Of a stretch of DNA of 64,000 bases, positions 8,362 to 17,727 are shown one piece after another (positions within the stretch are counted from its first letter, which is position 1; the number at the start of each line of letters is the position of its first letter). The DNA comes from Ancylobacter aquaticus (GTDB taxonomy: Bacteria; Pseudomonadota; Alphaproteobacteria; Rhizobiales; Xanthobacteraceae). The stretch spans positions 1,860,001 through 1,924,000 of the forward strand of contig NZ_SMFY01000001.1 in assembly GCF_004339465.1 (NCBI RefSeq). The letters are read 5' to 3'. The position numbers and the translations under genes were made by a program. Under the pieces are notes generated by a model. That model was not told the DNA's origin and searched no databases. It was given only the letters and a program-made list of their open reading frames with translations.

Positions 8362-9099
8362 ATGGCCGCCCGGCAACTTGCCCTCGATCTCCCGCACGCC
8401 GACAGCCGGTCGAGGGATGATTTCCTGCCCGGCCTCGCCAATGAGGCGGCATTGGACCTGATCGATTCCTGGCCGGACTGGCCGGCCCGCGCCGTGGCGC
8501 TGGTGGGACCGGCGGGCTCGGGCAAGTCGCATCTCGCCGCCATCTTCGCCGGGGCCACCCATGCGCCGGTCATTCCGGCGGCTGCGCTCGATATTGCTGC
8601 CGTGCCCGGCCTGCTCGCCAGCGGCGCGCTGGTGGTGGAGGATTTGGGCGAGGGGCCTGTGCCCGAGGCGGCGCTGTTCCATCTGCTCAACCTTGTGGGC
8701 GAGCAGAAGGCGGGCCTGCTGATCACCTCGGCGCGGCTGCCCTCGACCCTTTCGGAAACCCTCGCCACGGCCGATCTCGCCTCGCGGTTGCGGGTGCTGC
8801 CGGTGGTGCGGCTGGGTCCGCCAGACGAGGAATTGCTGGCGGCGGTGGCGGTGAAACTGTTCGCGGACCGGCAGATACTTCCCGACGAGGCGCTGCTGGC
8901 CTACCTTCTGCCCCGCGTGGAGCGGTCCATTGCCGGGCTGCGCGATGTCGTCGCCGAACTCGACCGCGAGGCGCTGGCGCGCAAGCGCCCGCTGACAAGG
9001 GCACTCGCTGCCGCGCTGCTTCGCGAGCGTGTCGAGCCGTCGGACGAGATGGAACGGGCGCCCGGCGAAAATGTCCTCAACGACTTGACCATAGGTTAA
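8362..9099 (+). CDS. hdaA: DnaA regulatory inactivator-like AAA protein HdaA
   Basis: A 245-residue AAA+ protein resembling DnaA domain III. It carries an N-terminal QLALDLPH stretch (the QL-x-L/F-x-L clamp-binding motif of Hda proteins), Walker [10 protein letters not shown] at residues 49-57, a Walker B-like LVVEDLGEG, and a sensor/lid region ending in an HTH-less C terminus. Hda with the beta clamp promotes hydrolysis of DnaA-bound ATP after replication starts. The ATG lies two bases after the upstream stop, and ppk follows seven bases downstream, giving a PerM-hdaA-ppk-ppx transcription unit. Confidence 0.88.
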   Translation: MAARQLALDLPHADSRSRDDFLPGLANEAALDLIDSWPDWPARAVALVGPAGSGKSHLAAIFAGATHAPVIPAAALDIAAVPGLLASGALVVEDLGEGPVPEAALFHLLNLVGEQKAGLLITSARLPSTLSETLATADLASRLRVLPVVRLGPPDEELLAAVAVKLFADRQILPDEALLAYLLPRVERSIAGLRDVVAELDREALARKRPLTRALAAALLRERVEPSDEMERAPGENVLNDLTIG

Positions 9100-9106
9100 T
9101 CCCAAC

Positions 9107-11407
9107 ATGTCATCCAGCCGTCACGATGCCCGGCGACCTTCGCGCCGGACGAAGCGGGCCCCCCGCAAAGAGGATGGAGTGGCGACGGTGAGCGAGACGG
9201 AAACGCAGGTCGAGCAGGTTACCGAACTAACCGAAATGCCCATCCAGCCGACGGTGCCGGCCCGTCCACTGGAAGACGAGCTGATGAAGTCGCCGGAACG
9301 CTTCATCAACCGCGAACTGTCCTGGCTCGAATTCAACCGCCGGGTGCTGGAGGAGGCTGCCAACACCGAGCACCCGATGCTGGAGCAGCTGCGCTTCCTC
9401 TCGATCTCGGCCAACAATCTCGACGAGTTCTTCATGGTCCGCGTCGCCGGGCTGAAGGAGCAGGTGCGCGAAGGCTACACCGCCCGCAGCCCGGACGGGC
9501 TCAATCCCATCGAGCAACTGGCACGCATCGGCGTGGCGGCGGCCGAGCTTGCCGAGGACCAGCAGGCCCGCTGGCGCGGGCTGCGGCAGTCGCTTATCGG
9601 CTGCGGCATCGTGCTGGTGGACGGTGCCGACGTGCAGAAGGCCGACCGGGCGGTGCTCGACGACTTCTTCCTTTCCCACGTCTTCCCGGTGCTGACCCCG
9701 CTCGCCATCGACCCGGCGCACCCGTTCCCGTTCATCCCCAATCTCGGCTTCTCGCTGGCGCTCCAGCTCTCGCGCATCCATGACGGGCGCTCGATGAACG
9801 CGCTCATCCGGGTGCCGGCCAAGATCGACCGCTTCATCCGCCTGCCGGACAGCGAGGCAGGGGTGCAGCGCTTCATCACGCTGGAGCAGATGATTGGCCT
9901 GTTCATCGGCCGCCTGTTCCCGGGCTATCAGGTGAAGGGCCAGGGCGGCTTCCGCGTCATTCGCGACAGCGACCTCGAAGTCGAGGAAGAAGCCGAGGAC
10001 CTGATGCGCCAGTTCGAGACGGCGCTGAAGCGCCGCCGGCTGGGGCAGGTCATCCGGCTGGAGATCGACGCCTCCATGCCCGAGGAACTGCGCGTCTTCG
10101 TCGCCCGCGAACTCGGCGTGGTGGAAGATGAGATCTTCCTCGTCGACGGCGTGCTGGCGCTGAACGAGTTCAGCCAGCTGGTCGGCGTCGACCGGCCGGA
10201 CCTGAAGTTCAAGCCCTACAATCCGCGTTTCCCCGAGCGCATCCGCGACCATGCCGGCGACTGCTTCGCCGCCATCCGCGAGAAGGACCTCGTCGTTCAC
10301 CACCCCTATGAATCCTTCGACGTGGTGGTGCAGTTCCTGCGCCAGGCGGCGCGCGACCCGAACGTCGTCGCCATCAAGCAGACGCTCTACCGCACCTCCT
10401 CCGACAGCCCCATCGTCAAGGCGCTGGCCGAGGCGGCGGAGGCCGGCAAGTCGGTGACGGCGCTGGTCGAGCTGAAGGCGCGCTTCGACGAGGAGGCCAA
10501 TATCCGCTGGGCCCGCGACCTGGAGCGCGCCGGCGTGCAGGTGGTGTTCGGCTTCCTTGAGCTGAAGACCCACGCCAAGCTGTCGCTTGTGGTGCGGCGC
10601 GAGGGTGGGGCGCTGGCGAGCTACTGCCATGTCGGCACGGGCAATTACCACCCGATCACCGCCCGCATCTACACCGACCTGTCCTTCTTTACCGCCGACC
10701 CGGCGATCGGCCGCGACGTGGCGCGGATCTTCAATTTCATCACCGGCTATGCCGAGCCCGTCGGACTGGAAGAACTGGCCATCGCGCCGCTGACGCTGAA
10801 GCAGCAGATCCTCGACCATATCGCTGCCGAGATGGAATTCGCCAAGGCCGGCAAGCCGGCGGCGATCTGGCTGAAGATGAACTCGCTGGTCGACCCGATG
10901 ATCATCGATTCGCTCTACCGTGCCAGCCAGGCCGGCGTGCCGATCGACATCGTGGTGCGCGGGATCTGCTGCCTGCGTCCCGGCGTGCCGGGCCTGTCGG
11001 AGAACATCCGCGTCAAGTCCATCGTCGGGCGCTTCCTGGAGCATGAGCGGGTCTATTGCTTCGGCAATGGCCACGGCCTGCCGCATGCCGAGGCGGCGCT
11101 CTATATCTCCTCCGCCGACCTGATGCCGCGCAATCTCGACCGCCGGGTCGAATCGCTGTGCCCGATCATCAACCCGACGGTGCACATGCAGATCCTCGAC
11201 CAGATCATGGTCGCCAACCTGCAGGACAACCAGCAGAGCTGGCGGGTGTTGTCGGATGGTTCGTCGCAGCGCATAGTACCCGGCGAGGGCGAGGAAAAAT
11301 TCAACGCCCAGCAGTACTTCATGACAAATCCGAGTCTGTCGGGACGTGGCAAGTCGCTCAAGGAATCCTCGCCCCGCAACCTCCTGCGCCGTCGCGATCG
11401 GACGTGA
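9107..11407 (+). CDS. ppk: Polyphosphate kinase 1
   Basis: PPK1 makes polyphosphate reversibly from ATP. All four domains can be followed: the N domain beginning [21 protein letters not shown], the head domain with [12 protein letters not shown], and two C-terminal phospholipase D-like domains with [34 protein letters not shown] and the segment around [10 protein letters not shown] that holds the phosphorylated histidine. The ATG at 9107 gives 766 residues, longer than usual because of a basic, low-complexity head. Internal GTG codons at 9180 and 9189, just before VSETETQ, would give a more typical length, so the start is uncertain. ppx follows after four bases. Confidence 0.96.
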   Translation: MSSSRHDARRPSRRTKRAPRKEDGVATVSETETQVEQVTELTEMPIQPTVPARPLEDELMKSPERFINRELSWLEFNRRVLEEAANTEHPMLEQLRFLSISANNLDEFFMVRVAGLKEQVREGYTARSPDGLNPIEQLARIGVAAAELAEDQQARWRGLRQSLIGCGIVLVDGADVQKADRAVLDDFFLSHVFPVLTPLAIDPAHPFPFIPNLGFSLALQLSRIHDGRSMNALIRVPAKIDRFIRLPDSEAGVQRFITLEQMIGLFIGRLFPGYQVKGQGGFRVIRDSDLEVEEEAEDLMRQFETALKRRRLGQVIRLEIDASMPEELRVFVARELGVVEDEIFLVDGVLALNEFSQLVGVDRPDLKFKPYNPRFPERIRDHAGDCFAAIREKDLVVHHPYESFDVVVQFLRQAARDPNVVAIKQTLYRTSSDSPIVKALAEAAEAGKSVTALVELKARFDEEANIRWARDLERAGVQVVFGFLELKTHAKLSLVVRREGGALASYCHVGTGNYHPITARIYTDLSFFTADPAIGRDVARIFNFITGYAEPVGLEELAIAPLTLKQQILDHIAAEMEFAKAGKPAAIWLKMNSLVDPMIIDSLYRASQAGVPIDIVVRGICCLRPGVPGLSENIRVKSIVGRFLEHERVYCFGNGHGLPHAEAALYISSADLMPRNLDRRVESLCPIINPTVHMQILDQIMVANLQDNQQSWRVLSDGSSQRIVPGEGEEKFNAQQYFMTNPSLSGRGKSLKESSPRNLLRRRDRT

Positions 11408-11411
11408 GCGC

Positions 11412-12929
11412 ATGAGTGAAGTGTTGCGTGATGCCGGACACGGGCTGTTGTCCGGCATGTCGGTCGCCGTCATCGATATCGGCTCCAACTCCGTCCGCCT
11501 CGTCGTCTATGAGCGGCTGTCGCGCTCGCCGACGCCGATCTTCAACGAGAAGGCCTCCTGCGGGCTCGGCCGCGAGGTTCTGACCACCGGGCGGCTGAAC
11601 CCGGACGCGGTGGAAAAGGCGCTCGCCGCCCTGCGCCGCTATCGGGTGCTGTGCGACCGCATGGGGGTGGGCAAGCTCTATGTGCTCGCCACGGCGGCGG
11701 CGCGCGATGCCGCCAACGGGCCGGACTTCGTTGCCGCCTGCACCGCGATCTGCCGCACCGAGGTGGAGGTTTTGTCGGGCAAGCGCGAGGCCCAGCTTTC
11801 CGCCCTCGGCATCCTCTCCGGCGTCCATCACGCCAATGGCGTGGTCGGCGATCTCGGCGGCGGCTCGCTCGAACTCGCCGACTTGCACGGCCAGCGCATC
11901 GGCTCCGGCGTGACCTTCCCGCTTGGCGGTCTCGCTTTGCAGGACACGTCCGGCCGGTCGCTCAAGAAGGCCGACAAGATCGTCAAGGACCTGCTGACCA
12001 AGGAGCCGCACCTCGAACATCTCAAGGGGCGCACCTTCTACGCCGTCGGCGGCACCTGGCGCGCCTTGGCACGGCTGCACATGTTCCAGCGCGGCTATCC
12101 CCTGCACGTGATGCACGGCTACATCATCCCCGGCCGTGAGGCGCTGGAGTTCTGCCGGCTGGTGCGGCGGGTGCCGATCGACACGCTCTCGCGCATCGAC
12201 ACCGTGTCCGATGTCCGCCGTCCGCTGCTGCCCTATGGCGCGCTGGTGCTGGAGCATCTCATCCGCATCGGCAAGCCTGCCAACATCTTCATCTCCGCGC
12301 AGGGCGTGCGCGAGGGCCTACTTTACGAGCTGCTGGGCACCGAAGAGCGCCAGCACGACCCGCTGATCACGGCCGCCGCGGAACTGAACGAGGTCCGCGC
12401 CCGTTCCCCCGCCCATGGCTGGGAGTTGATCGACTGGACTGACCATTTCATGAAGAGCAGCGGGATCGACGAGAGCGTCGAGGAAAAGCGGCTGCGCCAC
12501 GCCGCGTGCCTGCTCTCGGACATCAGCTGGCGGGCGCATCCCGATTATCGTGGCGAGCAGAGCCTTAACCTCATCGCCCACGCCTCCTTCATCGGCGTCG
12601 ACCATCCCGGCCGCGCATTTTTGGCCCTGGCCATCTATTACCGGCACATGGGGCTGGTGGACGAGGATCTCTCCCCGCGCATCCGGGAGTTGGTCTCGGC
12701 GCGGCTGTTGGACCGGGCGCGCATTCTCGGCGCGGCGATGCGGGTGGGCTACATCCTCTCCGCCGCCATGCCGGGCACGCTGCCGCTGACGCCGCTGACG
12801 GTGGAGCGCGGGAAGCTGGCCTTGCAGTTGCGCGGCGAGCTGGCCCCGCTCAGCGGCGACCGCATCGCCAACCGCCTGCGCTCGCTCGGCCGGCTGATCG
12901 GCCGCGAAACGGTGGTGCTGGCGGGGTAG
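11412..12929 (+). CDS. ppx: Exopolyphosphatase (Ppx/GppA family)
   Basis: This enzyme releases phosphate from polyphosphate chains and may also act on pppGpp. The 505-residue protein shows the ASKHA fold signatures: VAVIDIGSNSVRLVVYE near residue 18 and GVVGDLGGGSLELADL near residue 138, followed by FPLGGLAL. The C-terminal third is the HD-type helical region with HAACLLSDISWRAHPDYR. I chose the ATG at 11412, four bases after the ppk stop. Pairing with ppk gives synthesis and breakdown of polyphosphate in one transcript. It converges with the amidohydrolase, with only four bases between the stops. Confidence 0.95.
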   Translation: MSEVLRDAGHGLLSGMSVAVIDIGSNSVRLVVYERLSRSPTPIFNEKASCGLGREVLTTGRLNPDAVEKALAALRRYRVLCDRMGVGKLYVLATAAARDAANGPDFVAACTAICRTEVEVLSGKREAQLSALGILSGVHHANGVVGDLGGGSLELADLHGQRIGSGVTFPLGGLALQDTSGRSLKKADKIVKDLLTKEPHLEHLKGRTFYAVGGTWRALARLHMFQRGYPLHVMHGYIIPGREALEFCRLVRRVPIDTLSRIDTVSDVRRPLLPYGALVLEHLIRIGKPANIFISAQGVREGLLYELLGTEERQHDPLITAAAELNEVRARSPAHGWELIDWTDHFMKSSGIDESVEEKRLRHAACLLSDISWRAHPDYRGEQSLNLIAHASFIGVDHPGRAFLALAIYYRHMGLVDEDLSPRIRELVSARLLDRARILGAAMRVGYILSAAMPGTLPLTPLTVERGKLALQLRGELAPLSGDRIANRLRSLGRLIGRETVVLAG

Positions 12930-12933
12930 GCGC

Positions 12934-13869
12934 TCAGGCGCGCGGCAGGCGGAACCAGTCGCGCGCCGTGCCCGAAAACAGCGCCGTGCGCTCCACCTCG
13001 GAACAGCCGGCGAAGATACGCTCGTAAGTCTCATACAGGGCGTCGAAGCCGTGTGAGAGCGCGCTGATCGGTAGGTGGCTGCCGAGCATGCAGCGCGAGG
13101 GCCGAAAGGTCTCGACAATGGCGAGGATCCACGGCCGCACTTGCTCTTCGCTCCATCCGAGCCCGAAGATGCACTCCACCGCCGAGATGCTGGCGCAGAC
13201 ATTTGGGCAATGGCTGAGCGCTTTGAAGTCGGCGCGCCAGCGCTCGAAGCCCTCGCGATCGAGTTGGGTCGGCCAGCCCATCACCGCGACCGTGAAGGCG
13301 ATGTCGGGATGGGCGCGGACCACGCGGGTCAGCTCCGGCAATTGCGGGCCGCAGACTTCCAGCCCGCAGCGCAGATCCGTGCCGTTCAGCCGGGCGAGAC
13401 CGGCAAGCCATGCCGGATCGGTCATGAGGTCCGGGCGCGGCGCGAAGCGGCGCAGCGGATGGACCGGGTCCCATAAGAGATGCTGGCGCACGCCCGTCAG
13501 GTTGGGCAGCGTGCGATAGATGTCGAGGCGGGCCTCCAGATCAGGCTGCTGGAGATCGACCAGCCCGACCAGTGCCATCGGCACGCAAGCCGTGTCGGCT
13601 ATCCGCTGCGCCCAGCACGCTTCGGCGATCGGATCGGCCGACATGAATTCGTGCCAGATCACGCCCTCGACCTGCCGCGCGGCGGTAGCCTCAATGTAAT
13701 CCTCGATCAGGAAGCGCCTCGGCATCGCCGCGTAGTCGCCGACGAAGGATTCGAACACCACATCGCGTCGCTCGAAGATGCCGAAGCGGTTGGCCTGCCC
13801 GTCATACAAATGCAGATGGGCGTCGATGATGGCGGTGCGGCCCTTAGCGGCGGTCAGGGTGTCGGTCAT
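12934..13869 (-). CDS. Amidohydrolase family protein (TIM-barrel metal-dependent hydrolase, COG3618)
   Basis: A 311-residue amidohydrolase-2 type protein. The metal-binding motif DAHLHLYD is at about residues 16-23, the barrel segment GVRQHLLWDP follows near the middle, and the C-terminal LGSHLPISAL region corresponds to the usual 'GSDxP' strand, with histidine in place of aspartate. Relatives hydrolyse lactones such as L-fuconolactone or 2-pyrone-4,6-dicarboxylate. The substrate is not predictable here. GAGG precedes the ATG by about eight bases. It sits between ppx and rnd, which are usually close together in related genomes, so it looks like a later insertion (inference). It may be co-transcribed behind rnd, 52 bases upstream. 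Confidence 0.82.
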   Translation of the reverse strand: MTDTLTAAKGRTAIIDAHLHLYDGQANRFGIFERRDVVFESFVGDYAAMPRRFLIEDYIEATAARQVEGVIWHEFMSADPIAEACWAQRIADTACVPMALVGLVDLQQPDLEARLDIYRTLPNLTGVRQHLLWDPVHPLRRFAPRPDLMTDPAWLAGLARLNGTDLRCGLEVCGPQLPELTRVVRAHPDIAFTVAVMGWPTQLDREGFERWRADFKALSHCPNVCASISAVECIFGLGWSEEQVRPWILAIVETFRPSRCMLGSHLPISALSHGFDALYETYERIFAGCSEVERTALFSGTARDWFRLPRA

Positions 13870-13921
13870 CGTCGTCGCCTCGTCGGTTCCCGCCGGGAGT
13901 TCCGCCGGGCCTTGCGGAAGG

Positions 13922-15079
13922 CTACCCAGCCTCGCGCTCCAGCGCGATAACGCGGCCCTTCTGCATCGCCAGCGCCAGCCGCCCGGACTTCAGCGCCATG
14001 GCGCGCTCGCCGAACAATTCGCCGCGCCAGCCGCGCAGTGCGCCCACATCGGGCTCGTCCTCGGAGGCGATGCGTTCCAGGTCGTCCACCGTGGCGATGA
14101 CCTTGGCGGCGACGCCGTGCTGTTCGGCGGTCATGCGAAGCAGCACCTTCAGCAGTTCCACCGTCGCCGAGGCGCCGTTGGAGAGCGGCCGGTCGCGGTC
14201 GATGCGCGGCAGCGTCTTGGGGTCGCGCGCCAAGCCCGCTTTCACCGCCTCGACGATCATCTCGCCGGCGCGGGAGCGCTCGAACCCCTTGGGGATGGCG
14301 CGCAACTGGCCGAGCTTCTCGATGGATGTGGGGTGCTGGGAGGCGATCTCGCCGATCACGTCATCCTTGAGGATACGCGAGCGCGGCGTGTCGCGGGCCT
14401 GCGCCTCGCGTTCGCGCCAGGCGGCGACCTCCATCAGCACGGCGAGGTCCTTGGGCTTGCGGGCGCGCGAGCGCAGCCGCTCCCAGGCGCGCTCCGGCTC
14501 CTGCCGATAGGTGTCGGCGGAGGTGAGAACCGCCATCTCCTCGCCCACCCAATCGGCGCGGCCGCGCTTCTTGAGGTCGGCATCGAGCTTGAGGAAGACG
14601 TCGCGCAGATGGGTGACGTCGGCCTCGGCATAGGCGATCTGCGCGGCGGAAAGCGGGCGGCGCGACCAGTCGGTGAAGCGCAGCGACTTGTCGAGCACCT
14701 CGCCGGTGATGCGCTGCACCAGCTGGTCGTAGGAAATGGAATCACCATGGCCGAGCACCATCGCCGCGACCTGGGTGTCGAACACCGGGTGCGGGATGAT
14801 GCCGGCGAGGTGCCAGACGATTTCGATATCCTGCCGGCCGGCGTGGAACACCTTGAGCACGTTGGCGTCCGACATCAGCGCGAAGAGCGGCGCGAGATCG
14901 AGGCCCTCCGCCAGCGCGTCGACCACCAGCGCTTCGTCCACGCTGGCAAGCTGCACGACACAGAGCTTGGGCCAGAAGGTGGTCTCGCGCAGAAATTCGG
15001 TGTCGATGGTGATGAACGGATGGCGAGCCAGTCGTGCGCAGGCCGCGGCGAGTTCGTCTGTGCTGGTGATCATGTTCAT
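13922..15079 (-). CDS. rnd: Ribonuclease D
   Basis: A 385-residue 3'-5' exoribonuclease involved in tRNA 3'-end maturation. The DEDDy exonuclease residues are visible: D26 and E28 in [10 protein letters not shown], the second Asp in [11 protein letters not shown], and the Tyr and Asp of [15 protein letters not shown]. An HRDC domain follows in the C-terminal half (around [22 protein letters not shown]). Starts at 15079 (MNMITSTD) and 15073 are both possible, and neither has a strong ribosome-binding site. It is divergent from the DUF992 gene. Confidence 0.95.
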   Translation of the reverse strand: MNMITSTDELAAACARLARHPFITIDTEFLRETTFWPKLCVVQLASVDEALVVDALAEGLDLAPLFALMSDANVLKVFHAGRQDIEIVWHLAGIIPHPVFDTQVAAMVLGHGDSISYDQLVQRITGEVLDKSLRFTDWSRRPLSAAQIAYAEADVTHLRDVFLKLDADLKKRGRADWVGEEMAVLTSADTYRQEPERAWERLRSRARKPKDLAVLMEVAAWREREAQARDTPRSRILKDDVIGEIASQHPTSIEKLGQLRAIPKGFERSRAGEMIVEAVKAGLARDPKTLPRIDRDRPLSNGASATVELLKVLLRMTAEQHGVAAKVIATVDDLERIASEDEPDVGALRGWRGELFGERAMALKSGRLALAMQKGRVIALEREAG

Positions 15080-15216
15080 GTCGGTTTTTACATATCGGAG
15101 TCGGGGCGCCGTTTCGACCCCGAAACATGCCGCAATTTGGCGAAAGGATTAACCATTCGCGGCTACGAGTCGCAAAACTTTTCCGGCGGGGTGCCCGCCA
15201 TCACTGGGGGATACCG

Positions 15217-15687
15217 ATGAAAAAGACCGCCTTCGCTCTCGCCACCGCCGCTCTGGCGCTGTCCTTCGTGCCCGCTTCCGCCGCCGACCGGGTGAAGGCC
15301 GGGGTGCTGGTCTGCAATGCCGGCGCCAGCATCGGCATGCTCATCGAGTCCAAGCAGGAACTGACCTGCACCTACACCCCGGCCGATAACAGCCCGGTGC
15401 AGAACTATGCCGGCACCATCAAGAATATCGGCCTGGAGCTGGGCGTTACTGGCGGCGGCGTGCTGACCTGGGGCGTGCTGGCGGTGACGAATTCCTTCGC
15501 GCCGGGCGCCCTTGCGGGCACCTATGCCGGCGTGACCGGCAATGTGGCGCTCGGCGTCGGTGTCGGCGCCAATGTGCTGGTCGGCTCCGACGAGTCCTTC
15601 GCGCTCAACCCGATCTCGGTAGAGGGCAATGTCGGGGCCTCGCTGGCGCTGGGCGTCGGTGGCCTCACCCTGCGCTACGTGCCCTGA
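15217..15687 (+). CDS. DUF992 family exported protein
   Basis: A 156-residue protein with a clear signal peptide (MKKTAFALATAALALSFVPASA, cleavage about residue 22), then the DUF992 pattern: VKAGVLVCN, a cysteine pair around LVCNAG and LTCTYTP, and glycine-rich beta strands ending LALGVGGLTLRYVP. The family is common in Hyphomicrobiales and has no assigned function. A periplasmic or outer-membrane-associated location is likely. GGGGG six bases before the ATG fixes the start. A terminator follows, so it is a single-gene unit between rnd and aspS. A TTAACCAT sequence lies about 60 bases upstream. Confidence 0.85.
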   Translation: MKKTAFALATAALALSFVPASAADRVKAGVLVCNAGASIGMLIESKQELTCTYTPADNSPVQNYAGTIKNIGLELGVTGGGVLTWGVLAVTNSFAPGALAGTYAGVTGNVALGVGVGANVLVGSDESFALNPISVEGNVGASLALGVGGLTLRYVP

Positions 15688-15759
15688 GCCGGGGCCGCCC
15701 GCGGCCGGCACGCCGGCGCCGGGCACCCGTCTCGCCTTGACAAAGGCAAGCCTCGCATG

Positions 15760-15793
15760 CACCCCTCCGCGCGCCCCGCGTGAGGGGTGTTTT
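15760..15793 (+). terminator. Rho-independent terminator after the DUF992 gene
   Basis: CACCCCTC (15760-15767) and GAGGGGTG (15782-15789) form a perfect 8-bp stem with a 14-base GC-rich loop, followed by TTTT. It separates the DUF992 gene from aspS. Confidence 0.6.
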
Positions 15794-15852
15794 GCTATGT
15801 TCCGCCACGTCGTTCAGCCACGTCTCGGCGGCACCAACTCCGGGAAGACGCC

Positions 15853-17640
15853 ATGCACCGCTATCGCTCGCACACCTGTGGCGCCCTTCGCGCCAGCGAT
15901 GTCGGCTCCACCGCGCGCATTTCCGGCTGGTGCCACCGCATCCGCGACCATGGCGGCGTGCTGTTCATCGACCTGCGCGACCATTACGGCCTGACGCAGG
16001 TGGTGGTCGACCCTGATAGCCCGGCCTTCAAGCTGGCCGAGAGCGTGCGGGCGGAGTGGGTGATCCGGGTCGACGGCCGCGTGCGCTCGCGTCCCGCCGG
16101 CACCGAGAACCCCGAACTGCCGACCGGGCAGGTGGAGATGTACGCCACCGAGATCGAGGTGCTGGGCCCCGCCGCCGAGCTGCCGATGCCGGTGTTCGGC
16201 GATGTCGAGTACCCCGAGGAAACGCGGCTGCGCTACCGCTTCCTCGACCTGCGCCGCGAGAAGCTGCACAAGAACATCATGACCCGCGGCGCCATCGTCG
16301 ATGCCATGCGCGCGAAGATGAAGGGGCAGGGCTTCTTCGAGTTCCAGACGCCGATCCTCACGGCTTCCTCGCCGGAAGGCGCGCGCGACTTCCTGGTTCC
16401 CTCGCGCCTGCACCCCGGCAAGTTCTACGCCCTGCCGCAGGCGCCGCAGCAGTACAAGCAGCTGATCATGATGAGCGGCTTCGACCGCTATTTCCAGATC
16501 GCCCCCTGCTTCCGCGACGAAGACCCGCGTGCCGACCGCCTGCCGGGCGAGTTCTACCAGCTCGACCTGGAGATGAGCTTCGTCGAGCAGGAAGACATTT
16601 TCGCCGCCGTCGAGCCTGTCATTACGAGCGTGTTCGAGCAGTTCGCCGAGGGCAAGCCGGTGACGAAGAACTGGCCGCGCATTCCCTACGCCACCTCGAT
16701 GCAGAAATACGGCACCGACAAGCCCGACCTTCGCAACCCGATCGAGATGCAGGATGTGTCCGAGCATTTTCGCGGCTCGGGCTTCAAGGTCTTCGCGCGG
16801 ATGCTGGAGGACCCGAAGAACCGGGTCTGGGCGATCCCGGGCACCGGCGGCGGTTCGCGCGCCTTTTGCGACCGCATGAATTCGTGGGCGCAGGGCGAGG
16901 GCCAGCCGGGGCTTGGCTACATCATGTGGCGCGAGGGCCAAGAATCCTCTGAAATTCCGGGCGCCGGCCCGCTTGCCAACAATATCGGACCCGAGCGCAC
17001 CGAGGCTGTCCGCGCTCAGCTCGGCCTCGGCGCGGGCGATGCCGCCTTCTTCGTGGCCGGCAACCCGGAAAAGTTCGTCCGCTTCGCCGGCCTCGCCCGC
17101 ACTCGTGTCGGCGAGGAGCTCAAGCTGGTCGACCATGACCGCTTCGAGCTGGCCTGGATCGTCGATTTTCCGTTCTACGAGTGGAGCGAGGACGACAAGA
17201 AGGTCGACTTCTCGCACAACCCCTTCTCCATGCCGCAGGGCGGGCTGGAGGCGCTGAACAATCAGGACCCGCTGACCATCAAGGCGTTCCAGTACGACAT
17301 CGCCTGCAATGGCTTCGAGATCGCCTCGGGCGGCATCCGCAACCACCGCCCCGAGGCGATGGTGAAGGCGTTCGAGATCGCCGGCTATGACGAGGCGACG
17401 GTGCAGGAGCGCTTCGGCGGCCTCTACCGCGCCTTCCAGTATGGCGCGCCCCCGCATGGCGGCATGGCGGCCGGTGTCGACCGCATCGTGATGCTGCTGT
17501 GCGGCACCACCAATCTGCGCGAAATCTCGATCTTCCCGATGAACCAGCAGGCGCAGGACATTCTGATGGGTGCGCCGAACGAGGCGAGCCCGAAGCAGCT
17601 GCGCGAACTGCACATCCGCACCAACCTGCCGGAGAAGTAA
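15853..17640 (+). CDS. aspS: Aspartyl-tRNA synthetase (probably non-discriminating, Asp/Asn)
   Basis: A 595-residue class II synthetase. The N-terminal OB anticodon-binding domain starts at [29 protein letters not shown]. Motif 1 precedes the GAD insertion. Motif 2 is [26 protein letters not shown], and motif 3 is [17 protein letters not shown] near the C terminus. A GAD domain occupies about residues 290-420. Bacterial-type AspRS in alphaproteobacteria usually charges both tRNA-Asp and tRNA-Asn, with later amidation by GatCAB; that is family knowledge and not visible here. The ATG at 15853 has GGGAAG upstream. A strong hairpin terminator follows. Confidence 0.97.
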   Translation: MHRYRSHTCGALRASDVGSTARISGWCHRIRDHGGVLFIDLRDHYGLTQVVVDPDSPAFKLAESVRAEWVIRVDGRVRSRPAGTENPELPTGQVEMYATEIEVLGPAAELPMPVFGDVEYPEETRLRYRFLDLRREKLHKNIMTRGAIVDAMRAKMKGQGFFEFQTPILTASSPEGARDFLVPSRLHPGKFYALPQAPQQYKQLIMMSGFDRYFQIAPCFRDEDPRADRLPGEFYQLDLEMSFVEQEDIFAAVEPVITSVFEQFAEGKPVTKNWPRIPYATSMQKYGTDKPDLRNPIEMQDVSEHFRGSGFKVFARMLEDPKNRVWAIPGTGGGSRAFCDRMNSWAQGEGQPGLGYIMWREGQESSEIPGAGPLANNIGPERTEAVRAQLGLGAGDAAFFVAGNPEKFVRFAGLARTRVGEELKLVDHDRFELAWIVDFPFYEWSEDDKKVDFSHNPFSMPQGGLEALNNQDPLTIKAFQYDIACNGFEIASGGIRNHRPEAMVKAFEIAGYDEATVQERFGGLYRAFQYGAPPHGGMAAGVDRIVMLLCGTTNLREISIFPMNQQAQDILMGAPNEASPKQLRELHIRTNLPEK

Positions 17641-17676
17641 GCCGCCAGAAGCAAGCCGCCCGACAGAGCGCGACTG

Positions 17677-17704
17677 AAAAGGGCGGCCGGTGGCCGCCCT
17701 TTTT
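17677..17704. terminator. Bidirectional terminator between aspS and the leftward envelope gene
   Basis: GGGCGGCC (17681-17688) and GGCCGCCC (17692-17699) form an 8-bp stem with a three-base loop. A TTTTT run follows on the plus strand and an AAAA run precedes it, so it can also work for the minus-strand gene ending at 17728. Confidence 0.85.
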
Positions 17705-17727
17705 GCGTGAGTTGGCGCTCTGGCGGC

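Noticed and set aside
15149-15156. TTAACCAT as a CtrA-binding site before the DUF992 gene
   Set aside because: Only a half-site is present; the second TTAA at the proper seven-base spacing is missing.
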